The position numbers and the translations under genes were made by a program. Below are positions 24,792 through 35,051 of a DNA stretch of 64,000 nt, in pieces (the stretch's first letter is position 1; each line of letters starts with the position of its first letter). Under the pieces are notes generated by a model. It ran no database searches. It was given only the letters and a program-made list of their open reading frames with translations, and was not told where the DNA came from. Origin of the DNA: Tritrichomonas musculus (Eukaryota; Parabasalia; Tritrichomonadida; Tritrichomonadidae); assembly GCA_039105265.1 (NCBI GenBank), contig JAPFFF010000003.1, positions 868,001 through 932,000 of the forward strand, given 5' to 3'.

Positions 24792-26528
24792 ATGACCTTT
24801 GAGAACGCTCGAAAGAAAAACACAGGAATGAATGAAGGAGATATTACTGGCTTTTTTGAACATGATATGAGGCTTTTGCTTCAATTTAATAGTGGCGATA
24901 ATACTTTTTCAACATTTTCTGAAGAATTTCATGAAAAAGATATTCCTTTGCCTATCGGAGAAAAAACTCATATTATGCTGACACATCCAAATCATACAAT
25001 ATCTCAAATCGAAAAAAGTTTCATATCTATGGAGATTGAGTTTGAAGTAGGTTTCGAGTCAGAACTTCCATTTCGAAATTGGAATAAATTGAATACTGAT
25101 ACAAATCTCTATGAATCTAGAGATGAACATCAAGTTAATCAAATATTTGTTGGTTTTAAAGATGCTGTCGAAATAATATCAGAATGCCGTTTCTTTTGTG
25201 ATGGAAAATTAATCTCAGAATACTATCAAAATGAGATGATAAGAGAGTCTTTTGCTTATAATTCTATTAGAACTCGCGATACAAAAATAACAAGTCCTCA
25301 TTCCCATTCTCTCTGGGAAAATGTCGAAATTATGTCTCCAAATGTCTGCGGTTGTTATATTCCTTTGGAAAAATTAGCTTGGACAAAAGATAGAAAAAGA
25401 AGCTGGGTTCCGATAAAAATGGAATTAATTATTCCTTTCACAGACCAGCTTGTTCTTCAGGCATGGAGACTCTATCCTAATGCTCTTATCGGAGAAATTG
25501 TAGAAGAAATTCGAACATCTTTAGACGGCCTAGTTTGGTGCCAGATATCTCCTTCGAAGGTATCAGAATTGAAAAGTTTTTGGGAAAATAATGATGAAGT
25601 AGGATTTTTCGCGCCAGATATTCGAATTCCAAAGAGATTTGTACAAATCGGACAAACTGGGAAAATCGTCGAATCAATCACAGATTTAGAGTCTCCAGAA
25701 GCTTGGACAGTTCAAAATAATTGTCTGGTCGTTAATCAAAATAAGAAGCCTATGATAATGAAAGGAAGAACAAATTGTTTCGGCTTTGGAGTCAAACCAG
25801 AGGTTGTAGATGAATTAATGACTACTTTTAATCAAGAAATGTATATTCCAGCACAAGAATTAACAAGACATATTTTTGAGCAAAAACATACAGAAAAAGG
25901 AATTGTCTGTTCAAAAATTGTTCCTTTGAGGAATGCTACAAATATAACAATGATGTTTCCAAGACATTATAATGATATTACCTGTTATCAAAATCCTATG
26001 TATAAAAATGTCCAGCTCCAAATTGATAAAAAAGTTTATCCTCAACAAGAATTTGAAAATACCTGGGATGGCCGATTTGTTCAATATCAGCTTTATGCGA
26101 ATGAATTAGATGGTATAGAAGCTACGAATGAGTTAATGGAATCTATCTCTAGACCATTAAATAATGTATATGACCATTCTTTAAAAAGATTTTATTCCGG
26201 CACTTTTGACAATACTAGTTTTGGCTTAAATTTCCAGTTAGAAAGAAGTAATGCTGGATATGTTTTTGATGGTATTGATACAGGATGTCGAGGAGTAAAA
26301 ATAGAATTTCATGGTGATAGAATCGATGTTGGAGAAAATGTTAGATTAGGCGCAAATGATACATATCTCTATCCTGATACAGATTACTCGGGAAAGCCAT
26401 ACAAACCAGATATTCAACCTCAATTACCTCCTCCAGAAATGTGGATATGTTCAGATACATACTGGTCTTGGTCTGTAGAAAATGGAGTAGAATATCATAA
26501 GGATGGAGTCCCTATTGGGTATGAATAA
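24792..26528 (+). CDS. Major capsid protein candidate (element B), 578 aa
   Basis: This is the intact member of a tandem pair. The box ATTATTTTTTTG (24770-24781) ends 10 nt before the ATG. It shares with the element A protein at 1148-2830 the core FVGFKDAVEIISE and the following ESFAYNSIR.RD region, and has the expected length for a Polinton-type double-jelly-roll capsid protein. The sequence is beta-strand-rich and aromatic, with no membrane segment. Conserved features against copy 1 run along the whole length, including the last 30 residues (PPEMWICSDTYWSWSVENG). Capsid function is inferred from paralogy, length and neighbours. Confidence 0.65.
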   Translation: MTFENARKKNTGMNEGDITGFFEHDMRLLLQFNSGDNTFSTFSEEFHEKDIPLPIGEKTHIMLTHPNHTISQIEKSFISMEIEFEVGFESELPFRNWNKLNTDTNLYESRDEHQVNQIFVGFKDAVEIISECRFFCDGKLISEYYQNEMIRESFAYNSIRTRDTKITSPHSHSLWENVEIMSPNVCGCYIPLEKLAWTKDRKRSWVPIKMELIIPFTDQLVLQAWRLYPNALIGEIVEEIRTSLDGLVWCQISPSKVSELKSFWENNDEVGFFAPDIRIPKRFVQIGQTGKIVESITDLESPEAWTVQNNCLVVNQNKKPMIMKGRTNCFGFGVKPEVVDELMTTFNQEMYIPAQELTRHIFEQKHTEKGIVCSKIVPLRNATNITMMFPRHYNDITCYQNPMYKNVQLQIDKKVYPQQEFENTWDGRFVQYQLYANELDGIEATNELMESISRPLNNVYDHSLKRFYSGTFDNTSFGLNFQLERSNAGYVFDGIDTGCRGVKIEFHGDRIDVGENVRLGANDTYLYPDTDYSGKPYKPDIQPQLPPPEMWICSDTYWSWSVENGVEYHKDGVPIGYE

Positions 26529-26561
26529 AGATATAAAATATATATTTTTTTTTGTAAAAAA

Positions 26562-27056
26562 ATGTCAAGAATTATTTCGTATAATATAAACCCTGATATA
26601 AATGTCCAAACAGGCGCTGATAAGACTTATTACCCTATTAGAGGATGGAAATTAAATCAAAAAGAATTAGAAACACAAACTGTAGATTGTCTTAAATCAA
26701 GAGGTTTTGTTTTTAATCCCGTCAATAAACACTTTATCTTTCATTATCCTCAAGAATTTGTTTCTCCAAGTAATGTCGAAAAAGATAAATATATAATTTT
26801 TCAATATTGTAGATGTACCGTAGATGGTTCAATATCTGGAGAAGTCGAAGTTCATTCAAGCTTTGTTCCAAGAGACCAATATTGTGATTTTTTAGTTTAT
26901 TATGCAAATTTGCAAGTCCCAGATGATAATCGAAAATATAAAGTAAATAGTAATAGAAAACAAGGATTTGAGGTCTGGTTTACTGACGGAAAAGGAGATG
27001 GTACAAACACTATAATTCCTGATGATTTTGTAATGTTTTTGAAATTAATTTATTAA
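26562..27056 (+). CDS. Hypothetical protein, 164 aa
   Basis: The ATG is 7 nt downstream of a TATATTTTTTTTTG box. The product is beta-rich with scattered aromatics (KYIIFQYCRCTVDGSISGEV) and no membrane segment or coiled coil. It has two TQT/VQT-like tripeptides (DINVQTGAD, LETQTVD). It lies between the capsid and fibre-like genes, so a small capsid-associated protein such as a vertex or cement protein is plausible. No family is recognised. Confidence 0.6.
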   Translation: MSRIISYNINPDINVQTGADKTYYPIRGWKLNQKELETQTVDCLKSRGFVFNPVNKHFIFHYPQEFVSPSNVEKDKYIIFQYCRCTVDGSISGEVEVHSSFVPRDQYCDFLVYYANLQVPDDNRKYKVNSNRKQGFEVWFTDGKGDGTNTIIPDDFVMFLKLIY

Positions 27057-27098
27057 AGAGTATAGTGGGATAAAAAAATTTTTTTGAAAAGAAAACAA

Positions 27099-30000
27099 AT
27101 GACTGGTATATATTCAGCAAGAGATATTGAAAAATTAGTTAATGGAGCTGGCTTAGGAGGAGGCGGCGGAGGGACTATAGATGAATCCAAATTTGTGAAA
27201 AGCGAAAATGGTACAGCAACAAATTTAACAACAAAAGGAATTTTAAATGTTCAAGGAAATACTCCATCATGGGTTGTTGATAATATAGAAAAAGTGGCAG
27301 AGTTTAATGGTTATGTCGACTTCAATGCAGGGGTAAATTTTCAATTTCCTGAAAAAATTGTCTGGAATTTTGATGATGGAAAAGCTCCTACTACAAGAAC
27401 GATTCAACAAAAAAACTTAAAATCTCTTTGTCAAGATATTGTTGATATCAAAGAAGAGGTCGAAAAAATAAAAGTTCCAGATGCTCCTCCAGCAACCGGC
27501 ACTCCTATAGACACATCAAATTTGGCTACAAAAGAAGAAATTACTGCAATAAACTCAAATATTACAGAACTTCAAAAGAAAACACAACATATTGCTGATA
27601 CTGGACTTCCAGGCGGAAAATTTGATTTTTGGATATCTGAAAGAGAAAATGCTTTAGCTACTGAGATAGTTCAAGCAACAAATTATACCAAAAATCAATT
27701 ACCGGATAAAATAAAAGAACTAGAAGATAAAACAAAACATTTGAATCTTGACGGATATGCAAAATCGAGTTTTGTTGTCAGTGGTTTAGACGGCAAAATA
27801 TCGACTGGAATGGCAATTGTCGATGCAGCAAAGGGATTCCCAAAATGTGAGAAACAAGTGAAAAATCTCAATGAAGAAGGATTTGCGACAAATACTTTCA
27901 AAATTATCGGAACAAACAAAAATGCCACTGCAGATCAAATTACTGAAGGGATTGCTAAAATAACAACCTTAGAGACAGAAATGAATGATTTAAAAAATAA
28001 GCCAGACATAGATATTTCGAAACTTGACGAAAAATATATAAATAATCAATATTATCAAGGAACAAAAAGCAAAGATTCTTCTGTTATCTATTTGACTCCG
28101 GCTGAATACCAGGAGATGACAGCCGAAGATAGAGCAGCATATAATTGGAAAATTCATAATCTTAAATCAAAGCAGATTGGACAACTTCTGGACAAAACAG
28201 TCAGTCTTCATACAAAATTAGAGAAATATATGGTAGGAACCTTGAAAACTAATAATTCAACCAAAATCTTTAAAACTATGGCTGAATATGAAGTGATGAC
28301 AGCCGAAGAAAAAGAAAAATATACTTGGAATACCAGTTATGTAAAGGCAAAAGAAATTGGTCAAATCACATATGATGTATCGAATACATCAAAAAAGGTC
28401 AATTCCAGATGTCAAAATTTAAATGAATCAGGATTTGCAACGACAAATTTTCAAGTAGCTTATACAACAAAAGGATCAAGCAAAGCATACTATTTTACCG
28501 ATAATTTGGTTCAAGAACATATCAAAATGATGAATGCGACACATTTCGTGAATGATAATATCTATCCTGCGACTCTCAAATTTGGAGATGAAGGTCAAGC
28601 CCTTTATTTAGACAAACCCGCTTATTTTCATTGGGGATTTTATTTAAGAACTGTAATAGAAAAAGACAAAGCTGTTATGGCTTGCGCTAAAGTAAAAACT
28701 GAGACAAATAACTATGTTGTGGATAGTGCTTGGATTGCTCAATTTTTTATTAATACAATGAAGTTCAGAGAGATATCAGCAGATTATCTTGCATCAAAGA
28801 GAAGAATCGAACCAGTCGTGCCGTATACTCTTCGGACATTGTCTTTGGAGGACGAAATTGTAGATGAACCAACAAATACTGAGACAACAACAACAGAAGA
28901 AGAAGAAGTTGATGAAGGAGCCCCAGGAACAGAAGATAATCCAATAATTTGGGACGGCTCAAAAATGGCTCAAATAAATCAAAAATATGACGAAACTTGG
29001 AAAGAAACAATGGATTATTTACATGCTAATGTTGAAGAAACATATAATGATATTAAAGCAAATTATCAAACAAATAAACAAATAGGCAAATTTTGTAGGA
29101 ATTCTTTGTTTTGTGAATCTATGAAAGGAAAAATTCCTCTGAAGCCTTTGAAACCTCAAGAATTAGCAAGCTATGGTTTTGTTGAATTTGCTCAGAGCGA
29201 TTTAGAAATGTATGATGAAGGAGGATTTTTTGCGATAATTCTCGTAGCAGGAAAAGAACTCTCAGAAACTGAATCAAAATTAGATATTTCTCTCCAAGGG
29301 CTTCAACATTATCATGCAAATCATTTTATTTTACATCTTTTTGATCGAAAAAGACATCAAAAAATCTATGATTTAAATGGTATAGACCATGTTTTTGAAT
29401 TTATTTTATCAGACAATAATTTGACTATCAAATCAGATTTATCTTCTGAATTATATACTTTTACTTATACTTATACTGAAGATGTATTAAAAGTTAGTAT
29501 AACAGGCTCATTAAAATTAAAATTAGTTTATGACGCAGCAGATAATCAATATTGGAATGCTGATGAAGGATGGGAGAAAAAAGAAGATAAAGAACTTGAA
29601 AATCGCTTAGTTGTTTATTATGAACTGCCTATCAATGAAAATTTCAAGAATTATTTGGCTTCTCTAGGTACAGGAGGAGGTTCTTTAGATTCTTCTATTT
29701 ATTCAAGAGTATCTGACTTAGAATCTATAATAAAAGACTTAACTCAGACATTTCAAGAACATAATACCAAAATTGATTATAAAATGGAAAATGAAAATTT
29801 TGAATCTCTAGCTCCTCATACTTATGCTATAGAAAACCAAGAAGGAGATAAAAATGAGTCGGAATCAACAAATATATTCGATAAATGGGTATCGACAACT
29901 TCAGACCAATTTGATTATTTCAATCAAGGAATTAAAGATATTTGGTCATTTTGTGCTGGAATGTCTGAGGATATTGGTAATTTAGAAGATAATTTAGGGT

Positions 30001-30176
30001 CGGCAAGTGATTTTTCAAAATTAGAAGATAGATTAAAAGTTTTAGAAACAAAATGTCAAAATATAGAAGGAGATACCCCTACTTTATCTACCGGCCAATT
30101 AACTATAGAAAATTTGATGAATAGCTATAATGAGCGAATAACTATCTTAGAAAAGAAATGTCAAAATATTAAATAA
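27099..30176 (+). CDS. Fibre-like protein 1, 1,025 aa
   Basis: The start is placed at ATG 27099, 12 nt after an AAATTTTTTTG box; the frame is open a few codons further upstream but has no ATG there. The N-terminus (residues about 20-26) is a glycine run, GGGGGG-like, followed by alternating predicted coiled-coil and beta segments. A recurring motif of the type KCQN[IL][NEK] or RCQNLNESGFAT appears at least four times along the chain. A Glu/Thr-rich acidic spacer lies near residues 595-615, followed by a beta-rich region. The layout resembles trimeric viral or phage fibres. It is followed 49 bp later by a second fibre-like gene. Confidence 0.65.
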   Translation: MTGIYSARDIEKLVNGAGLGGGGGGTIDESKFVKSENGTATNLTTKGILNVQGNTPSWVVDNIEKVAEFNGYVDFNAGVNFQFPEKIVWNFDDGKAPTTRTIQQKNLKSLCQDIVDIKEEVEKIKVPDAPPATGTPIDTSNLATKEEITAINSNITELQKKTQHIADTGLPGGKFDFWISERENALATEIVQATNYTKNQLPDKIKELEDKTKHLNLDGYAKSSFVVSGLDGKISTGMAIVDAAKGFPKCEKQVKNLNEEGFATNTFKIIGTNKNATADQITEGIAKITTLETEMNDLKNKPDIDISKLDEKYINNQYYQGTKSKDSSVIYLTPAEYQEMTAEDRAAYNWKIHNLKSKQIGQLLDKTVSLHTKLEKYMVGTLKTNNSTKIFKTMAEYEVMTAEEKEKYTWNTSYVKAKEIGQITYDVSNTSKKVNSRCQNLNESGFATTNFQVAYTTKGSSKAYYFTDNLVQEHIKMMNATHFVNDNIYPATLKFGDEGQALYLDKPAYFHWGFYLRTVIEKDKAVMACAKVKTETNNYVVDSAWIAQFFINTMKFREISADYLASKRRIEPVVPYTLRTLSLEDEIVDEPTNTETTTTEEEEVDEGAPGTEDNPIIWDGSKMAQINQKYDETWKETMDYLHANVEETYNDIKANYQTNKQIGKFCRNSLFCESMKGKIPLKPLKPQELASYGFVEFAQSDLEMYDEGGFFAIILVAGKELSETESKLDISLQGLQHYHANHFILHLFDRKRHQKIYDLNGIDHVFEFILSDNNLTIKSDLSSELYTFTYTYTEDVLKVSITGSLKLKLVYDAADNQYWNADEGWEKKEDKELENRLVVYYELPINENFKNYLASLGTGGGSLDSSIYSRVSDLESIIKDLTQTFQEHNTKIDYKMENENFESLAPHTYAIENQEGDKNESESTNIFDKWVSTTSDQFDYFNQGIKDIWSFCAGMSEDIGNLEDNLGSASDFSKLEDRLKVLETKCQNIEGDTPTLSTGQLTIENLMNSYNERITILEKKCQNIK

Positions 30177-30198
30177 AAAAATGAGAGAGAGAATAAAA

Positions 30199-30210
30199 AT
30201 TATTTTTTTG
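30199..30210 (+). promoter_or_regulatory. Element B T-tract box ATTATTTTTTTG (fibre 2)
   Basis: Exact copy of the 12-mer, 15 nt before ATG 30226. It supports that ATG over the in-frame ATG at 30181, which lies upstream of the box. Confidence 0.6.
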
Positions 30211-30225
30211 GGCTTCAAAACAAAG

Positions 30226-33200
30226 ATGAGTACTAGGCTTACAAAATTCTTAGGAGATATTGAATTCCAGGTTGATGGAAAGACAAAATTGACTAGTAAT
30301 TTGATAACTTCAGAAGAAGTAAATAAAATAATGGATGAGAAATTGGCAGACTTTACCCCATCAACAACAGATTCAAATTTTTCAATAGAAACAGGTATTG
30401 ACAATTTTATGATAGAAAATGAAAATATATCTCTTCATTCTGAAACAATAAATGGTTTATTATATAATGTTTTATTAATAAATGTTCCTGAAATAACTAA
30501 ACAAAAATTCCTTACTTTAAATCAAAATATTTTCAAAGTTGTCTTACGAAAAAATGTTATCTATGATGAAGAAGGAAGATATATTAAAGAATTCTATATT
30601 TCCACAAAAGATAATTCAATAAAATGTCCTATCATCACATATGACTCAGAAAATAAGTATTGTATCGTTAATGATAATACCCTTCTCGCTACCTATGCAG
30701 TTGGGTCAGAAGATAGTATTAATTTAGATGATAAATTCTATATTGCTTTCGATAAAAATTTGTCAATAAACCCTTATACTTTATTTATAAATGGAGATTT
30801 GAGTATTTTAAATCAATTTGAGCCTACTTGCTTAAAAACTGAGAAATCTATAAAATGCTCTACAATAGAGGCTGAGAATGCATTAAAATTACATAAGAGT
30901 GATGCAAAATATTTTTATCGTCCTCAGATAATTACAGAAGAGACAATAGAAGAAATACCTTTTTATAAAATGATTTATCAAATTCCTGATGATTATGTAA
31001 TTCCTGAAGGGTTAGAATTTAAATTTAAAGATTTTTGTTTCGATAATTCTTGGTATTTAACTTGGAGTAATGGTGAATGGAAAGGTCAAAATTGTCAAGG
31101 TCTTCTCAAACCAAAATCTTTATTGAAATGTAATTCCTTCGTAGATTTAAAAGATGCTAATGACATGATGACAGATATGAAAGGTTGGAAAGGAAAAACT
31201 TGTTGTATGATGATAAAAAGGTCAGAAGGAAATATCTTTCTCTCTCCCAAAAAGAGAACTTGCTTAATATCAGATATGATATTGAATGGAACGGTTAAAT
31301 GTCAGATGGTCAAACATAATGGTGAAAAAGTTAATTCAAATTCTGACTATAAACTTTGGCCAGCAATTTTTTATGTCGATAATTTTCCACTTCATGAAGG
31401 ATATGATATAGCTGGGATTGTCTTAAAATTTATTCAATATAACATTGGCGAAAATGAAACTATCGAAAAGAAAATTCAAAAAGAAATTCATCATGTAGAA
31501 ATATCATTTAAATGGGCTGACCAATCTGACTCTTGCTGGAATACTTTATCGTTCAAAGTTGGAGAAATGTATGTTATTGGCTCAAAAAGTTGTTTTGCCT
31601 TAAATCCTATAATCGATACTATAGAATCTACAGGAGGAAAATATTCAAATTCTCATATCAATACAACATCAAAAAATATTGAATTATATTTGAATAAATA
31701 TTTGGTCGACCCGATAGAGGAGGTAAATTGGGACCCAAAAACTAATCCTTTCGAATATATAATGAAACAACAATATTTTGAAGTTTATCCTAATCCTAAT
31801 GCTGCTTCTACCCTCTATACAGACTATAATATTTGTTCATCAAAAATTATTTCGGCAGATAATATTTCGACAATGAGGAGTGATTTAAATTTATTAACTA
31901 ATTCTTTTGATGTTGTTAGTTATGATGTTAAAGAAATGGGTCATAATGTTGATATCTTAAAAGCAGATATGACAATACAAAAAGAAAAGACTCAATATTT
32001 ACAGGCTGCTGTAAACGCTATACAATTTACTCAAAAAATCCAAATGGCTATAAATTTGACAAGACTAGGTGTTGGAATTACTCATAGTTTAATTAGTTTT
32101 GCAGGTGGAGCAGCAGGTAGTATTGGTCAAGTTGCTTCTGTCACAAAAGTTGTTGATTTATCAGACCAAATAACAGATAATGTTTCTATAGCAGATTCTT
32201 TTACTACACCTCTTGCTTTATCAAATGATTCAAAAATAAATTTAAATGATGTTTTAGAATGGTGTAATTTAGAGAATAGACAAGTAGAAAAGTTTCATTT
32301 TACTGAAGAAGAAGATGACCCCGACACATCAGCAGTCAGTTTATCGTCTGCCGTCCAATTATCTTTTCAAATGAGAAATACGTTAAAGCCTTATATCAAA
32401 AAGATTGTTGAAAAAATCAATGAAATTGACTCAGGAAATGAATATATTCGAAAAAGTGATTTGACAAGAACTGATATTATTGATATAATTACTCATTATC
32501 AAGATGAACAAGCAGCAGTTTTATTTCAAGCAGAAGATGAATTAAATAATGGTATTTGCGTATTTAAATTATTCACCTCTGAAGGTCAAAAACGATTTTA
32601 TTTCAAAATTGTTGAAGGTTCAATAACAGAATATGAAGGGGTTGATACTACAATAACGATAGACAACATCACAATTGAAGGTTTTCCAAAATCAGAAGAA
32701 TATAAGACAAAATATTTATCGAATATTAATAAAATTGATAAAAATATCATTATAACAGGAGAAAATACTGACTATAAGATTGCAGGATGCATCATTGAAA
32801 AAAATACATTTTCAAGAACTTTATTAGAGAAAACTCCTGCCGATATAGCTTATTTATCAGATATTGAAGCCTTAGATGAGAAAATTAATGCTTTAGCAGC
32901 AAATAGTCATCAAAATGATGTTGCGATGATGAGTTTACGAGGAAATGCAGACGAGGAATATCCAACAACTGACGAAGTAAATGCTGCTTTAGAAACAATT
33001 CAGCAAGAATTAGCTAAGAAACCAAATATTGAAGAATTATATACGAAAGAAGAAGCGGATGCAAAATATGCCTTGAAAAGTGAATTAACAAACAATAATA
33101 TTGAAATACTTAAAGATGAAAAAATATATAATGACGATAAGGAAATTTTCTTTAATAATATTTATGAAGCTGCTAATGATAATAATGTTTTATCATCACA

Positions 33201-34407
33201 ATTGGCTATAAATTATATATACGAAAGTTCTTTAGATATGATTATAGAAGCTGCCGTATTAAAAGATGAAACTACAAGAAGTGATTTATTTAATATTGAA
33301 GATTATGAAACACAAACTTTCAATGATATTGATAATGCAAAAGATTATGAAGTATTAAGTGAAAAAGCTTCATTAAAAATGTACTATAATTTATTAGATA
33401 AAATTAAAGAATCAGACACAAAATATGCTTTGAAAACAGATATATTATCAACTGAGAAAATAACTCAAGAATTATCAATCGCTACAAAATTCGTAAACGG
33501 AACAACAAATGATGAGGATAAAAGAACTTATATCGCAAATTTGGATGGAGATTTATGTAAAATATTAAAGAAATCATCACTTTTTGTGAAAGGCTCTTGT
33601 AATAATGAAGATATTTCAGGAGAATATTTGTATGATAGTGAAGACGCAGAATATTATCATTACAAGAAAGGTGAAAATACTTTGTCTATTTATTATCGCT
33701 ATTACGACGGAAACCTCAGATATAATAGTAATATTGTTTTGGACCTAGAGTCTGTAAGTTATTCATACGAACCTGAAGTTTATGACGAATATTGTATTCC
33801 AAATATGAATTTCGTAAAAGATAATTATGCATTGAAAAGTGAGATTCCTGAACCTGTTGATTTGACCAATTATGCTTTGAAAAGTGAAAATGAAGAATTG
33901 AAGACAAGGATAGATAATACATCCAAATCTCAACAAGATTTAGCTATTCTAGTAGGAGAACATGTTTCTAGTATCGTATCGATAAATAGCAAAATTTCAA
34001 ATTTAGAGAGAGAGAATGCAGCATTAAAGGCCGCTATAGCGAATTGTAAAATAGTGACTGAACATCGATTAATAACTGATGATGATTACTCTCAAGAAGA
34101 CTTCGATACATATACTATCCTTCATTTTCAAAAAGAAATTGCAAATAGCGGATTTTTGAACCTTGCTGTTTATTTTGAGGATTTGCCTGATGGAAGAATC
34201 GGATTACGAAATGAGAATGGAACTTGGACTGTTGTTACTTATGATGGTTCAAGTCATTATACGATAGAAGTCATTTATTATACTGATAATTTGAATCATC
34301 CATTTCCTTATTATTTGAAGTTGAATCACGTACAGGGAATCATTTGTGTTGTTGAAGAAACAACATTACAAGTCATCGAAAATAAAATTGAATTTCCAGA
34401 TTTGTAA
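30226..34407 (+). CDS. Fibre-like protein 2, 1,393 aa, with YALK repeats
   Basis: The start is ATG 30226, 15 nt after the box ATTATTTTTTTG (30199-30210). The N-terminal 500 residues are beta-rich. Around 540-640 is a coiled coil leading into a Gly/Ala patch (FAGGAAGSIGQ). The C-terminal half has repeated ...KYALKSE or NYALKSE motifs, at about residues 945, 1065, 1200 and 1215, each beside coiled-coil heptads. EADAKYALK motifs are typical of trimeric phage tail-fibre shafts. A host-receptor-binding fibre is the likely role by analogy. Together with fibre 1 it occupies 7 kb, a very large share for an element of this kind. Confidence 0.65.
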   Translation: MSTRLTKFLGDIEFQVDGKTKLTSNLITSEEVNKIMDEKLADFTPSTTDSNFSIETGIDNFMIENENISLHSETINGLLYNVLLINVPEITKQKFLTLNQNIFKVVLRKNVIYDEEGRYIKEFYISTKDNSIKCPIITYDSENKYCIVNDNTLLATYAVGSEDSINLDDKFYIAFDKNLSINPYTLFINGDLSILNQFEPTCLKTEKSIKCSTIEAENALKLHKSDAKYFYRPQIITEETIEEIPFYKMIYQIPDDYVIPEGLEFKFKDFCFDNSWYLTWSNGEWKGQNCQGLLKPKSLLKCNSFVDLKDANDMMTDMKGWKGKTCCMMIKRSEGNIFLSPKKRTCLISDMILNGTVKCQMVKHNGEKVNSNSDYKLWPAIFYVDNFPLHEGYDIAGIVLKFIQYNIGENETIEKKIQKEIHHVEISFKWADQSDSCWNTLSFKVGEMYVIGSKSCFALNPIIDTIESTGGKYSNSHINTTSKNIELYLNKYLVDPIEEVNWDPKTNPFEYIMKQQYFEVYPNPNAASTLYTDYNICSSKIISADNISTMRSDLNLLTNSFDVVSYDVKEMGHNVDILKADMTIQKEKTQYLQAAVNAIQFTQKIQMAINLTRLGVGITHSLISFAGGAAGSIGQVASVTKVVDLSDQITDNVSIADSFTTPLALSNDSKINLNDVLEWCNLENRQVEKFHFTEEEDDPDTSAVSLSSAVQLSFQMRNTLKPYIKKIVEKINEIDSGNEYIRKSDLTRTDIIDIITHYQDEQAAVLFQAEDELNNGICVFKLFTSEGQKRFYFKIVEGSITEYEGVDTTITIDNITIEGFPKSEEYKTKYLSNINKIDKNIIITGENTDYKIAGCIIEKNTFSRTLLEKTPADIAYLSDIEALDEKINALAANSHQNDVAMMSLRGNADEEYPTTDEVNAALETIQQELAKKPNIEELYTKEEADAKYALKSELTNNNIEILKDEKIYNDDKEIFFNNIYEAANDNNVLSSQLAINYIYESSLDMIIEAAVLKDETTRSDLFNIEDYETQTFNDIDNAKDYEVLSEKASLKMYYNLLDKIKESDTKYALKTDILSTEKITQELSIATKFVNGTTNDEDKRTYIANLDGDLCKILKKSSLFVKGSCNNEDISGEYLYDSEDAEYYHYKKGENTLSIYYRYYDGNLRYNSNIVLDLESVSYSYEPEVYDEYCIPNMNFVKDNYALKSEIPEPVDLTNYALKSENEELKTRIDNTSKSQQDLAILVGEHVSSIVSINSKISNLERENAALKAAIANCKIVTEHRLITDDDYSQEDFDTYTILHFQKEIANSGFLNLAVYFEDLPDGRIGLRNENGTWTVVTYDGSSHYTIEVIYYTDNLNHPFPYYLKLNHVQGIICVVEETTLQVIENKIEFPDL

Positions 34408-34435
34408 AAAAAATTCTTTATTATCTCTCTTTTTT

Positions 34436-34969
34436 TTATACAACGACATATTTAAGACATAAATGATAAACATTAACTAAATCATTATATTCTTTGTTAT
34501 AAACTTGTTTAAAGTCAGTTATCATTTCTCCATCTTCATTAACGATTTTGATAGCTTCAATTTTGCGGATAGGAGTAGCTTTTGTAGCGCAACATTTAAT
34601 ATCTTCATCAACATAAATTTCGACAGAACATTTCTTTCCTAAAATTTTTTTGATAATATCTTGGCAAGAAGCTATTGGGACAATAATACAGTTTTTAGAA
34701 ATTAAATTTGAAATTAATGCTTTATCTTGGTCTAATAAAATTTTTGCATAAGTCTCTAAAATCTTATATTTAACATCTAATTCATTAGGGTCTTCTTGGA
34801 TGATATTTGGTGCTTCAATATCTCTTGTAATAACAATATCTTCCTTACCATCTTCTCGTTTATTAATAAAGATATTATTTGTTAAGTTGTTAGTAGATTG
34901 TGAAGCAGCAGATGGTTCAAGGGAGATATTTGCATTAACTCCGGCGTTTGCATTTCGTTTCTTAATCAT
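34436..34969 (-). CDS. Hypothetical protein, 177 aa, paralogue of the truncated gene at position 1
   Basis: The N-terminal 50 residues match the truncated gene at 1-193 closely, with MIKKR, ANISLEPSAA and the block KREDGKEDIVITRDI. After that block the two diverge: here the GVQTE motif of the element A copy is replaced by EAPNIIQEDP. The remaining 115 residues form a helical domain followed by a strand-rich part with cysteines (DEDIKCCATKATP). It is convergent with fibre 2, 28 bp apart. The strong conservation of a short N-terminus points to a shared signal, such as a packaging, protease or partner-binding tag. No family is recognised. Confidence 0.7.
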   Translation of the reverse strand: MIKKRNANAGVNANISLEPSAASQSTNNLTNNIFINKREDGKEDIVITRDIEAPNIIQEDPNELDVKYKILETYAKILLDQDKALISNLISKNCIIVPIASCQDIIKKILGKKCSVEIYVDEDIKCCATKATPIRKIEAIKIVNEDGEMITDFKQVYNKEYNDLVNVYHLCLKYVVV

Positions 34970-35051
34970 TTTATGTGGTGGAAAAAAAATATATTCGAGG
35001 TATTAAGTTCAAAATAAAAATTTATTTATTTTTTTTAAAAAAAACATTACT

